From: Blasia pusilla | Lineage: Eukaryota; Marchantiophyta; Marchantiopsida; Blasiales | Direction: 5' to 3' | NCBI GenBank assembly: GCA_050084515.1 | Contig: CM114273.1 | Coordinates: 19,344,001 to 19,408,000, forward strand | Length of the DNA stretch: 64,000 nucleotides | Shown: in pieces, positions 1 to 8,704 of the stretch | How the letters are laid out: each line of letters starts with the position of its first letter | How positions within the stretch are numbered: the first letter of the stretch is position 1 | Program-made: the position numbers and the translations under genes | The notes under the pieces: generated by a model | What the model was told of the DNA's origin: nothing | Seen by the model: only the letters and a program-made list of their open reading frames with translations | The model's database searches: none

Positions 1-240
1 ACTACACGTGCTCGCTCGGAAGGATGAGGTACCACTCGTATCCTACCATCTCCCCATACCCGTAAAATGTGATTCCCCTCCCACCTGAACCTCTTGGCTC
101 TCTGTAGGATCCGATCCCGCTCCCTAGCACTCACTGTAATCGCAATGACGCCAGTACGCAAGAACTCCACAACCTCCACGTCGTCATGGATATCACGACC
201 ACCTGTCGCCTCCTCACTAACCTCCGGATCCAAACACTCA
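1..240 (-). pseudogene. Start of integrase region of copy A (partial)
   Basis: Minus-strand translation near base 1-60 gives a RVWGDGRIRVVPHPSERAR-like stretch that matches copy C around 52900-52950, just upstream of the integrase zinc-binding domain. The zinc finger and catalytic core lie beyond the window. Frames between here and the RNase H stop at 241 are broken. Confidence 0.6.
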
Positions 241-801
241 TCATCCAATCCCACCACTGGAGTCATCACCTGTGGCTGACCTGCCATAGTCAACCAACAA
301 AGATAGGCAGATGCATGCCAAACCGGGCACCATCTCCTCATCACTCTCTCCGTGCCATCGAGCTCCTGTGTCGTCTCTCTGACTCGGACATGGGTTACGA
401 CTCAACCCATCCGCATCCTGGTTCAGCCGACCTGGCCTATGAACCACCTCGAACTCATACTCATGTAGTAATAGAGCCCACCTAGCAAGCTTTCCCCTAA
501 GCTTGTCGGACTCCATCAACCACCTCAATGGCTGATGATCAGTGATAAGTGTGAAAGGGTTGCCGAACAAATAGCACCTGAAATGTGCCACGGCCCACAC
601 TATAGCCAAGCACTCTCCCTCGTAGGAGCTGTACTTTGCCTCTGCAATGTTGTTCGATCGGCTCGCGTAAGCCACAACGAACTCCCTCTCCTCGTCATCC
701 CTCTGAGTAAGCACTGCTCCTAGACCCAACATGCTCCAATCCGTATGTAACTGGAATGGGCGACCCCTAACCGGTCTCTGTAAAATGGGTGAGGACGTCA
801 C
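241..801 (-). CDS. RNase H domain of copy A
   Basis: A 186-residue open frame encoding the gypsy RNase H domain that degrades the RNA strand during reverse transcription. It shows the FQLHTDWSMLGLGAVL start with a catalytic Asp, the EGECLAIVWAVAHFRCYLFG segment with the Glu, and the TDHQPLRWLM segment with another Asp. It follows the RT frame (849-1829) after a short break and ends in an acidic GESDEE stretch before the integrase region. Copies B, C and E carry the same domain. It is part of a polyprotein, so the listed start is only the edge of the open frame. Confidence 0.85.
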   Translation of the reverse strand: MTSSPILQRPVRGRPFQLHTDWSMLGLGAVLTQRDDEEREFVVAYASRSNNIAEAKYSSYEGECLAIVWAVAHFRCYLFGNPFTLITDHQPLRWLMESDKLRGKLARWALLLHEYEFEVVHRPGRLNQDADGLSRNPCPSQRDDTGARWHGESDEEMVPGLACICLSLLVDYGRSATGDDSSGGIG

Positions 802-848
802 CTGTCCTTGAGCTCCTTAAATGCTCGCTCCTGATCATCTCCCCACTA

Positions 849-1829
849 CTACACCTGATCAAGTCTCGTCAACAAGGTCAAAGACTTTGCGATCGCACTA
901 AAACCCTTGACATACCGTCGATAGAAGTTCGCCAGTCCAAGAAATGCTCGGACTCGACTCACATCTGTAGGGCGTGGAATCTGCGCAATAGCCTCTACCT
1001 TCCTCAGCTGAACGCCTAACCCACTCTGGTATATGGTGTGTCCCAAGTACTCAATCTGCTCCTGAAAGAATCTGCACTTGCCTCGATGTAACTTCAGTCC
1101 ATGTAACTGCAATCGCCGAAACACCTCCTCCAAGTGTCGCTCATGCTCCTCAACAGTGGAATTGAAGATAAGAATATCATCTATGTAACATCGTACAAAA
1201 TCCAAGCCAGCAAGAATCCTATCCATCACTCTCTGAAACTCCGCATGCGCGTTCTTCAACCCAAATGGTAAGAACCGCCACTGATAGAAGCAATCTCTCC
1301 CGAACCGATCTATCCCCCAGAATGTTGTCTTCTCCCTGTCCTCCAACCTGATAGGAAGCTGATGATAGCCAGCACGGAGATCTAAAGTACTGAAGATCTT
1401 TGCATGCCCTACCGCATCAAAGATCTCCTTAGGAGTAGGCATGGCATACCGATCTGACCTCGTCTGTCAGTTGATAGGACGGTAATCTCCACACATCCGC
1501 CTATCCGTCCAATTGCCATACATATCCTTGTTTGCCGGCATGACTGTGACAGATGCATACTCCCCATGTGATAACTCCACAAGTCCTGCCTCCAACAAGT
1601 CCTGACTCCTGCTCTGAATCAAGGCTCGCTCCATATCAGAATACCTGTAGGGTTGACAAAAGATCGGCGTATCACTAGCCAACTCAATCCGTATCCCGAG
1701 ACCCTTCAGCGTACCCAAGTCTCTCATACTGAAGGCAAAACAACTGACATGCCCTCTCGAGAAACCTATGAACTCGCGTCGCTCTCCTCCTATCAACTTG
1801 AGACCTATCACAGGCTCCCAAGTCTCCAT
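849..1829 (-). pseudogene. Reverse transcriptase of copy A, one internal stop
   Basis: Two open pieces in the same reading direction (1467-1829 and 849-1442) make one gypsy reverse transcriptase. The N-terminal piece contains METWEPVIG and ends MCGDYRPIN. The second holds DLRAGYHQLPI, FYQWRFLPFGLKNA and the catalytic CYIDD box at about 1176-1187, then LGLANFYRRYVKGFS of the connection. The break at about 1464 is a TGA where copy C has an Arg codon (CGG), so a C-to-T change in an ancestral CGA is plausible. Activity is unlikely without readthrough, but the catalytic residues are kept. Confidence 0.87.
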
Positions 1830-2171
1830 CGTGACCTCACTCGGAGAGGACGCAACCTCCGGCTTTGGTTGCTATGTAGCAACCCTAGCCACCTCCGCAA
1901 CAGCCACTCCACTCTAACCTCCTACACCATGCTCCACATCCAAAAAATGAACATGTGCTACTCTAGCCGCCTTCGCACTCTCTACTCGAACGACGTCCCA
2001 GGAAGTCCATGGGTGCCTATCTCACCTCGTCTCGCCCCACCAATGCCTGTCAGACAGACTCAGAGGCAATGGTCCAACTCATGGACGTGACGGCATGGAT
2101 GACACTCGCATCCGTCTCTGCTCAACCATACCTAGGCTGACTATCCATGTGAGACAATTGAGGTCCATCGC
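1830..2171 (-). other. Linker between methyltransferase and RT, copy A
   Basis: On the minus strand the in-frame TAG at 2172 is followed by AMDLNCLTWI, which continues methyltransferase motif X as in copy C (AMDLNCLQWI). The rest is poorly conserved linker with broken frames up to the RT start. No other domain is recognised. Confidence 0.55.
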
Positions 2172-2624
2172 CTACCCCAACACCTGTCTCCGTGATGCCT
2201 CAGTCATCCCTGGCACCGCCGTAGTACCGGTAGTGAACCCCATGGCGCGCTCGTGCTCATCTGCTGTAGGCTCCTCCAATACTCCGGTCACCTCATCCCA
2301 AATCATGCCTGGCCTCCTCGACGAAAGGCATGGGATCTTTGGGAAGCTCACCAACGTAGGTAAGGCTGCCCTCAACTCCCCCACCCTATTGGCCGTGGCC
2401 AACGGTGGTCTATCATCGCGTGTCACCACCTGAGATAGACGCCCTGAGTCCAAAATAGCATCCACTGTGAGATGTGGTGCTCTGTGGACTCCATTGTAGG
2501 CTCGACTCAGTACCTCTGATGGTATAAGGTTCGTCCACCACAGTCGTGGACGATGGGTACGTGACCCAACTCTCGCTGCATCTAACAACACAAGCGAGTC
2601 CCAACCAGACTCACCGATGTACAC
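2172..2624 (-). CDS. C5 cytosine methyltransferase, C-terminal part (copy A)
   Basis: An open frame carrying the C-terminal half of the methyltransferase: HRPRLWWTNLIP resembles the motif VIII Arg-x-Arg strand of DNMT3-type enzymes (HRARYFWGN-like), then a variable target-recognition region, then DEHERAMGF and EASRRQVLG, which fit motifs IX and X. It is one frameshift away from the N-terminal half (2611-3408), and the break falls near 2611-2624. It ends at a TAG where copy C reads on, so a Gln codon has probably mutated. Copy C has the same block at 50245-50770. Confidence rests on the motifs and on the parallel copy. Confidence 0.8.
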   Translation of the reverse strand: MYIGESGWDSLVLLDAARVGSRTHRPRLWWTNLIPSEVLSRAYNGVHRAPHLTVDAILDSGRLSQVVTRDDRPPLATANRVGELRAALPTLVSFPKIPCLSSRRPGMIWDEVTGVLEEPTADEHERAMGFTTGTTAVPGMTEASRRQVLG

Positions 2625-3408
2625 TCGTCATCACACGTGCACGAGTATCTCCTAACAATGACACGTTCTCCAAAATGTACGCTGGAGAACATATCTGACT
2701 CTCCTGCAAGTGTCGTACTACTCGAAGCAACTCCCAAAACATCCCTGACCTCGGATCCTGCAATCCAAATCCTCGGCCAGCTGATGAATGACCCTGACAT
2801 GGCCATCGAGAAATCACCAAATGAATGGTGCCAACTCTATCCAGATCCTGCGCCCCCACCAAAGATATGTCGGCGGGTAGTGTATGTTGGTATCCCCGTA
2901 CTGCAGATACCGACAACAACTCAGGATATCTCTGGACCAATCTCGCCACGTGACGTAATGATACTCGCCACGCGGTCTCATCTATCTCCACATAAAGGTA
3001 TTGATGCACCCGTATGGCCGCCTGCAATATGGCCGCCAATCCGGTGCTAATCCCTCCGAAGAGATCTAACACCCTAACACCCTCCTCTGGGCACTGCCAC
3101 ACAACAGGTGTGGTATCTAGTGGGGTCATCGTCTCCACTCCAAGAGCCCGATCGCCACGTGACTCTCGCTGCTCTGGGATAAAAACATGACTCCACGCCT
3201 GCCTCACGAGGTCGTCGGCAATCCTCTGTAGCTCTCGAGTCGTACCCCATAATGGTGAAGAGGCATCGCTAACATGGGAAGAGACACCCGCCATGGCCTG
3301 TCTCTCCGTGGGACTATCCGCTACTGGGACATCCTCTGCATGTGCGTTCCCCTCCAACAACTCTCCTAGCCAGCTAACACTACCTCTGAAAGCCGCCAAC
3401 GTGGTCAC
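2611..3408 (-). CDS. C5 cytosine DNA methyltransferase catalytic domain inside gypsy polyprotein (copy A)
   Basis: The 265-residue open frame encodes the catalytic half of a DNA cytosine-5 methyltransferase. Residues 113-123 (VLDLFGGISTG) are motif I for S-adenosylmethionine binding, YVEIDETA (139-146) fits motif II, WPCQGHSS (202-209) is motif IV with the catalytic Cys204 at bases 2797-2799, and ENV (247-249) is motif VI with the Glu that contacts cytosine. RSGMFWELLRV after the PCQ resembles DNMT3 enzymes. Motifs run I-IV-VI-VIII-IX-X, the DNMT3 order and not the rearranged DRM order. It sits between protease and RT. The first 90 residues are linker. Methylation of element or target DNA is inferred. 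One frameshift separates it from its C-terminal part. Confidence 0.9.
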   Translation of the reverse strand: MTTLAAFRGSVSWLGELLEGNAHAEDVPVADSPTERQAMAGVSSHVSDASSPLWGTTRELQRIADDLVRQAWSHVFIPEQRESRGDRALGVETMTPLDTTPVVWQCPEEGVRVLDLFGGISTGLAAILQAAIRVHQYLYVEIDETAWRVSLRHVARLVQRYPELLSVSAVRGYQHTLPADISLVGAQDLDRVGTIHLVISRWPCQGHSSAGRGFGLQDPRSGMFWELLRVVRHLQESQICSPAYILENVSLLGDTRARVMTSVHR

Positions 3409-3423
3409 AGACTCGCCTCGTGA

Positions 3424-3612
3424 TCAACCACCTCGTCCCGCAAACTGCACGGGTAACTGACTCATCCGACCGTCACCTGACTGCCATCCCGGCCGATAAG
3501 CAACGGTCTCCTCCCTGAAATCAAGGATGAATCCTAGGGGATATAACACTGTACTCCCCACCAACACATCGTACGACTCAGTTGGTGTCGTAATCGCACG
3601 TGTGCGCACCAT
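3424..3612 (-). pseudogene. Protease C-terminal piece of copy A
   Basis: A short open frame containing SYDVLVGSTVLYPLGFILDF, which resembles the C-terminal half of retroviral-type aspartic proteases (the ILG/VLVG strand followed by a hydrophobic segment). Copy C has the matching SYDILVGGAVLYS near 49356-49400. It is out of frame with the preceding piece (3637-4575), so a frameshift or stop lies between 3612 and 3660. It is followed directly by the methyltransferase linker. Confidence 0.65.
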
Positions 3613-3636
3613 AGCACTATCCGTCGCATGCTCTGG

Positions 3637-4575
3637 CTAGACTCTGACAACAATCTCTTGTCGAGTCATATACTGAGTGGGTGATACGCCCCCAATCGAG
3701 GTCTGTATCTGGAAGGGACAAGGCTCAATGTCGGCCTTCCGTAACCCCAACGCTAAACACGCCGCCTTCCCTAACATCAAGGGTTGCGCTCCCAAATCAA
3801 GTAGGACCCGCTGCGGGTGGTATACTGTCCCCGTCGGACTAACCAAGCGAAATACCCCAGCTCGGTTATCCAATAACACTACTCCAGGTGTCACCACTGC
3901 TCGCTCTATGGCCGGTTGAGCTGGCATATCTACCAACTTCGCCGCCGCCGCATGCCATGACTCTGTGGGGAACGTCCCAAGCACCAGCTCTGAGGGAAAG
4001 TCCACCACCTCCTCAACTACCTCTGAACAAGAAGCAGTCATCTCTCCACGCTCACACAATGTGGCGGCCAACCGGAATACCTCAGCTGGTCCAACTCCCA
4101 ACGTCGCCAACTCTAAGGCGGAAAATAGCGGAGTCTCACTCACTCTAGTGGCCACCTCCAACACTATAGTCGACACTGACTCCACTCGAGCCGGCATAGG
4201 AGTTGTCACTCCAACTCCTCGTGACGTCGACGTAGGTGCCTGAACTGTAGGCACCGTTGGTCGTCGAGGCACCATCGATGGTGTGTGTAGTGCCTCCGAC
4301 AATGTGAACGACTGTGGAACCCTGGCCTGCCGCCCATCGGTCCCCTCTGGTGGGTCAATCTCAACTCCACCTCTCGATGACTCGGTGCCTCTCGCATCAC
4401 CCCGAGTCATCACTGCAGCTGCCTCAACCTGGGCTGCACTACACATGAATCCCATATTGGAGAGATCCTCACCCAGGTCAGGGTAAGAGGTAGAGACTGG
4501 AGTCACACTTGCTGCTCGCAGCTCCGTGCCTTCCCTAAGCTGCATCATCGTCATGGCAGCAATCCTCTCCTCCAA
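3637..4575 (-). CDS. Gag C-terminal linker and aspartic protease (copy A)
   Basis: A 312-residue open frame. The N-terminal two thirds is Thr/Ser/Pro-rich linker with SFTLSEALHTPSM, shared with copy C. The C-terminal part is the protease fold: RVLLDLGAQPLMLGKA lies where copy C has VLLDSGAQPLILGKA (49136-49150), so the catalytic Asp-Ser-Gly is Asp-Leu-Gly here, a change expected to abolish or weaken cleavage. It follows the zinc-knuckle frame with only a stop between them at 4576, and it precedes the methyltransferase. Confidence 0.78.
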   Translation of the reverse strand: MEERIAAMTMMQLREGTELRAASVTPVSTSYPDLGEDLSNMGFMCSAAQVEAAAVMTRGDARGTESSRGGVEIDPPEGTDGRQARVPQSFTLSEALHTPSMVPRRPTVPTVQAPTSTSRGVGVTTPMPARVESVSTIVLEVATRVSETPLFSALELATLGVGPAEVFRLAATLCERGEMTASCSEVVEEVVDFPSELVLGTFPTESWHAAAAKLVDMPAQPAIERAVVTPGVVLLDNRAGVFRLVSPTGTVYHPQRVLLDLGAQPLMLGKAACLALGLRKADIEPCPFQIQTSIGGVSPTQYMTRQEIVVRV

Positions 4576-4953
4576 CTAATCGATGCGTGAGAGAAGCGCC
4601 AGCTCTGGTGCTCCTGCTCCATCTCCTCTGGCTGGTGGTGGTCCTCTACCACCACGTCCAAGAAGAACTCCCCGACCTCCTCCAGGACGACCGCCCCCAG
4701 GCCCTCGGCCTACCTCTGGACGTGCCCCTCGGCGAAGGTCAAAACATCTATCCCTAGTGTGACCATATCTGTGGCAATGGTCACACTGGTGCTGTGGTGG
4801 GGCCATCCTCTGTGGCTCTTGAGAAATCGGAGGCGCTGGTGGTCCTCTCCCATGCTGTGGGCAGTCTCTCTGCCTATGGGCCCCTCCACACGTCCAACAA
4901 GACCACATCGGTCCCTGCTGGGCAACATATGTAGGTGCGGGTTGTTGCCTCAT
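4576..4953 (-). CDS. Gag nucleocapsid with two zinc knuckles (copy A)
   Basis: An open frame with two CCHC-like knuckles: CWTCGGAHRQRDC (Cys-x2-Cys-x4-His-x4-Cys) and CDHCHRYGHTRDRC (same spacing), followed by a Gly/Arg-rich tail (about residues 75-110). Such domains bind retrotransposon RNA during packaging. Copy C lacks this block through a deletion, so copy A is the only source of the knuckles in the window. Frames upstream to the capsid part (5313-5732) are broken. Confidence 0.85.
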   Translation of the reverse strand: MRQQPAPTYVAQQGPMWSCWTCGGAHRQRDCPQHGRGPPAPPISQEPQRMAPPQHQCDHCHRYGHTRDRCFDLRRGARPEVGRGPGGGRPGGGRGVLLGRGGRGPPPARGDGAGAPELALLSRID

Positions 4954-5971
4954 AGGCTCACGGTACCCGCCCTACTCTCTAGGCACACTGGCCCGCTCCC
5001 GTGGTACTGGTGCTTGCTGTGGCACCTGTGGGGTCATCGCCGCTCGTGGACCCGTCGACTCTCAAGAAAATCCAGCGGTCACTAACTGCTCCTCACTCAT
5101 GTTGAGCTCAATACGCTCAGACAACTCAGACCACCTTCAATGTGGGCTTCGCTGTGTGAATCAGCACCGCATCTCGAACTCTCCTCCGTAGTTCTCGGTC
5201 CAGAACCCTATACCAATACTAGACTGACTGCGCCTCAGTCACTCCAAACGTAGCAATGATCAGCCTCCTCATGCGTGTGAATGCCTCTCTCAGACTCTCA
5301 CCCGATCGTCGCTCAAAATCTCAGAGACTCTTGACTTGTCGCCGCTGCAGACGCCCAGTAGCTCTTCCCCAACTGTCGGAAGAACTCCCTTTGTGGGCCT
5401 GGCGGGTGGCCCTCTACCACAGAGGTCTCGCCACATCGCTTTGTCTCACCGCCCTCCTCTCCATCTAGTCTCCGGGCTGATGGTGTGGGTCTCTCTCCTC
5501 TCACAATCCCATCATATGCCTCGCGACCACTAGTGGACACATACCCTGGAGCCCAATACATCCTCCAGGCATCGATCTCTACTGAGTATAATGATTGAAA
5601 CTCCATGTAGTCATCCATCGGAGGACCCTCCAAGTGTTGGAACAACCCCTTCCATGCCATGAAAGGGTTGAACCGTGTCGGGGTCCGTATCTCCGGAAGT
5701 CGCACCATGTGTCGAATTCTGGATGAAATCATCTAAGTCGATGGTGCCCATCGCACCCGAAACGACGCATGCCCCAATGGCCCATGTCGTCCATCTCTCG
5801 CCAAGTACTCTCTCGTCTCTCGCCGGTGATCTCATCACCGGACCCAGTGTCTAGTGATGACGATCCAGTCACGGATGGATGTCGAGGGAGCTCCTCACTG
5901 GTAACCCCTCGGTATCTCACTCCACTCCGTGTCACACCACTACCACTGCTCGCACTACCCCGTTCTTCCAA
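4954..5971 (-). pseudogene. Gag N-terminal and capsid region of copy A, frameshifted
   Basis: Gag is spread over at least three frames. A Ser/Gly-rich N-terminus starts with MEERGSASSG at 5971. The capsid part at 5313-5732 contains RFNPFMAWKGLFQHLEGPPM, matching copy C near 48020-48060. A further frame after a +1 shift near 5316 contains ESLREAFTRMRRLII and EAQSVWYRVL, typical of the retrotransposon gag fold. Frames are then broken up to the zinc knuckles. The first Met at 5969-5971 is a plausible gag start because the region upstream is GC-rich leader, but no reading frame is complete. Confidence 0.7.
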
Positions 5972-6690
5972 ACCCTGGAAGAACGCCGTGATAACAAACC
6001 CTGTCTCACCCGCTCAAGCACTCAGACTCACCGAAAGTCTCCCACACGCCTCACTAGCTCACCTATGCTAACGTCAATCCCGTGATGACATACCCGGCCT
6101 CACGCACGCTCAACACTCGGGCTCACCATGAGCCTCCCAACTGACTCACCTAACCTAGCGACACTCTCTCGGGTCATACACGCAACCCCTACTCGGCAAC
6201 CGCCGTATATCCACCAACATGCTACACATGAAAAGAATCTACACTCGTCACCATCACTGCACCCATCTAGCACCAGCTACTACCCGAGACCCATCACTCT
6301 CAATCACAAACGACAAGTGCGGGAAAAGGGACTCGAATGGGTAACCTGATCACGCCCTCCAACCTGCTGCACCGTCAATATGCACTCCTCCACATGATAT
6401 GACAATCTCCGCCACATAACACTCCCCTCGACCAACACGTCGGTCCTCCCGTCAACAGATACTCCATCGTCAACTCTCCTCCGCAAACTGTCGGTGTAAC
6501 TCACCCACCTTGCCGACAGTCAGTTCGGTCTTCCAAAAATAATCTCCATGCAAAATCTCACTCTGCAAATTTTGCGTACAAGCCCGCTCAACCACATAGC
6601 TCTCCTAACTATGTTAACCATTCCACCTCATCCGCTTCCCAACCTGGTAAGCCTGTTTTACCATGACTACATCCGGTCCTCCTAGTGCCT
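5972..6690 (-). other. Untranslated leader of copy A, proximal part
   Basis: Between the GC-rich repeats and gag, with no supported gene. Scattered short open frames have no family resemblance. A stretch resembles the leader of copy C around 47340-47660 in base composition only. Confidence 0.4.
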
Positions 6691-7640
6691 TACCACGTTT
6701 GGGGGAGACTTGGCCCGTGGCCCTATGCGGGCCCTTTGGGCACTAAATGCGGGGGGGGCGGCCCTTGGCCCGTGCTCCTAACCTGCGGAAGAACAACGGA
6801 GGGAGGGGAGGGCCCGCGGCCCTCCCCAAGTGCGGGAGGGAGGGGGGAGGGCCCGCGGCCCTATGCGGACCTTCCCAACTGCGGGAAAGAGGGGGGGGAG
6901 GGCCCGCGGCCCTATGCGGACCTTCCCAACTGCGGGAAAGAGGGGGGGGAGGGCCCGCGGCCCTATGCGGCCCTCCCCAAGTGCGGAAAAGAGGGGGGGG
7001 GAGGGCCCGAGGTCCTATGCGGCCCTCGCCCGTCCGTTCTCTCCGTCCGCCGTCCGCGCTCGTCCGCCGTCCGCGCCCCTCGCCCGTTCGCTGTTTGCCC
7101 GTCCGCGCCCAGCCCGTCCGCCGTCCCTCGCCCGTGACCTAACTCTAGCCGCCTTTACTTGACAGCCCCCCGGCGGTTGCAAGACCCAAACCTGCCCTTT
7201 CCTTCTCTCTCGACACCCTCACTTGGGTACACCCAACGCCCCACCACACGCTACACTCGGCTGCTGTCCCCCATCAATCCGCACCCTTGGCCCGTGCTCC
7301 TAACCTGCGGAAGAACAATGGAGGGAGGGGGGGGCGGCCCTCCCTGATGCGGACCTCCCCAAAATGCGGCCCTCCCAAGTGCGGAAAAGAGGGGGAGGGC
7401 CGAGGTCCTATGCGCCTCGCCCGTCCGTTCTCTCCGCCCGCGCCCGCGATCGTCCCGCCCGCCGTCCGCGCCGCCTCGCCCGTTCGCTGTTTGCCCGTCC
7501 GCGCCAGCCCGTCCGCCGCCCTCGCCGTGACCTAAAAATGCAAGACCCAAACCTGCCCTTTCCTTCTCTCTCGACACCCTCACTTGCACACCCAACGCCC
7601 CACCACACGGGCCGCTGTCCCCATCAATCCGCACCAGCAA
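6690..7640. repeat. Duplicated GC-rich leader unit with minisatellite, copy A
   Basis: Two direct copies of a unit start at 6762 and 7284 (period about 522 bases). Both begin with a CCCTTGGCCCGTGCTCC-like stretch and end with ACCACACG...CCATCAATCCGCAC. Unit 1 also contains a minisatellite at about 6790-7020, in which a 55-60 base module of GGGAGGGCCCGCGGCCC, TATGCGGACCTTCCC and CAACTGCGGGAAAGA type is repeated about four times. Unit 2 (to about 7634) has lost most modules. The plus strand is strongly G-rich, so the element's own RNA is C-rich here. Confidence 0.85.
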
Positions 7641-8270
7641 AATCTGAGAAAAACGGACTGCGCTTCCGCCCACGGCCTTCCGAACAGAAAAAATGACACA
7701 CAACGTCACACACACGTCTCCAGGGGCTCCCAACCAAGGCAACTCGCTTGCCTACTTGCAAACAACAAATTCCCACCAGCCCCCTGACATCTTTCTCATG
7801 TAAAAATAAAGAGTAGTAAAAACGGCACACCCGACCTAAAACTCCACTCCTCAATCTACATCGGCATATCGAGCCTCGTTCACCCTGTGCTATCAAGGAA
7901 TCCGGACGCTAGCACCCTAGACCTAGCTCACACACATACAAGGGAGGTGCTCCAACGGCCCAACATGAGAAAGATGGCTTAGGAAAGCCATCTTCCTCTC
8001 TTATATAGGTTGGGAAGAGCCAAAAGGCTCTTCCCCTAAAAAAAGCCCTTCCCTTGGTAACCTGCGCGCACAGGTTTCCAGGGGCAGGTGACCTCGTCAA
8101 CAAGTCACCCGGCTGTAAAAGACCTCAACATGAAAGTCGTCAGAAAGGACGTTCCTGACACAATGGACCTATCCTCAACCTCATCCGACACTGTGGGACA
8201 AAGTTACACTCAAGATAGTCCGCTGGCTCCTACGCCCTATCCACGATAGATCTCGGCCTATCGGCTACTC
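7641..8270 (-). repeat. 5' LTR-like promoter segment of copy A
   Basis: The segment has a CCTATATAA box on the minus strand (8001-8009), preceded by a perfect hairpin GAAGAGCC-aaaa-GGCTCTTC (8014-8033) and an imperfect palindrome centred near 8068. The same hairpin and flanking sequence recur in the insert inside copy E (11170-11189), which marks it as a mobile repeat. Exact termini were not fixed. Confidence 0.6.
8001..8009 (-). promoter_or_regulatory. Likely TATA box of copy A LTR
   Basis: CCTATATAA on the minus strand, directed toward the element's gag gene and located just downstream of a conserved hairpin. Placement in the LTR-like segment supports use as the element promoter. Confidence 0.55.
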
Positions 8271-8699
8271 AGATGTGACAAGGTTCAGATGCAACAGATG
8301 TGCAAGCAACCCCTTCCCCACTACTGCTGCTATGCTAAAGATTGCGGGAGCTTCGATATGATTAAACAACAAGTCCATATGCAAGAGGAAAAGGATGGTT
8401 GGATTTCCTGTCCATTTCAATCCGTCCAGCCCCTGTATGTCAATTCTTCTGTTGTCGTGCACATACACCATATTTTTTAAATGGTGGATCACATGCTCGT
8501 AGTAGCGTGTGTCCTCGATTGAATTTTGCGCCAAGCGTAACCACTCTAGGCATGGCATGGCGCCCCTCCAGAGCACCTCGGCTAGAGACAAGGCGTCATT
8601 GTCCCCAATTTCTTTGTTCTCGAGCACCAAAGCACAAGCGGTGGCCAGTTGACATGGGCGTTTATGAACTCTTTTGGCAGCTCCAAGAGCTCCCCACAA
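8265..8699 (-). pseudogene. Leucine-rich-repeat-like ORF fragment
   Basis: A 144-residue open frame with LENKEIGDNDALSLAEVL and CLEWLRLAQNSIEDT, spaced like ribonuclease-inhibitor-type leucine-rich repeats (LxLxxNxIxD). It has no clear start, and its upstream end runs into an hAT relic (8705-9330) on the same strand. Its downstream end touches the 5' LTR-like segment of copy A. It may be an exon piece of a host LRR gene carried by a transposon or stranded by insertions. The exact family is not recognised. Confidence 0.5.
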
Positions 8700-8704
8700 G
8701 TAGG

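Larger units (their letters stand above)
1..8270 (-). mobile_element. Ty3/gypsy retrotransposon copy A with MTase, cut by window start
   Basis: A minus-strand LTR retrotransposon whose 5' end lies near 8270 and whose 3' part runs off the window at base 1. Read on the minus strand it holds an LTR-like promoter segment, a GC-rich leader, gag, protease, a cytosine methyltransferase, reverse transcriptase, RNase H and the start of the integrase region. The order matches copy C (45417-54424), so the methyltransferase is part of a family and not a one-off fusion. The coding region is broken by several frameshifts and stops. The outer boundary is approximate because the 3' LTR is not in the window. 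Confidence 0.88.

Noticed and set aside
2611-3408. MTase as bacterial restriction-modification contamination
   Set aside because: It is embedded in the polyprotein order of a plant gypsy element and is repeated in copy C at the same position, so contamination cannot explain it.
6685-7742. Several overlapping ORFs rich in Gly, Pro and Arg in the GC-rich leader
   Set aside because: They follow the minisatellite in all frames, so they are a by-product of base composition and not proteins.
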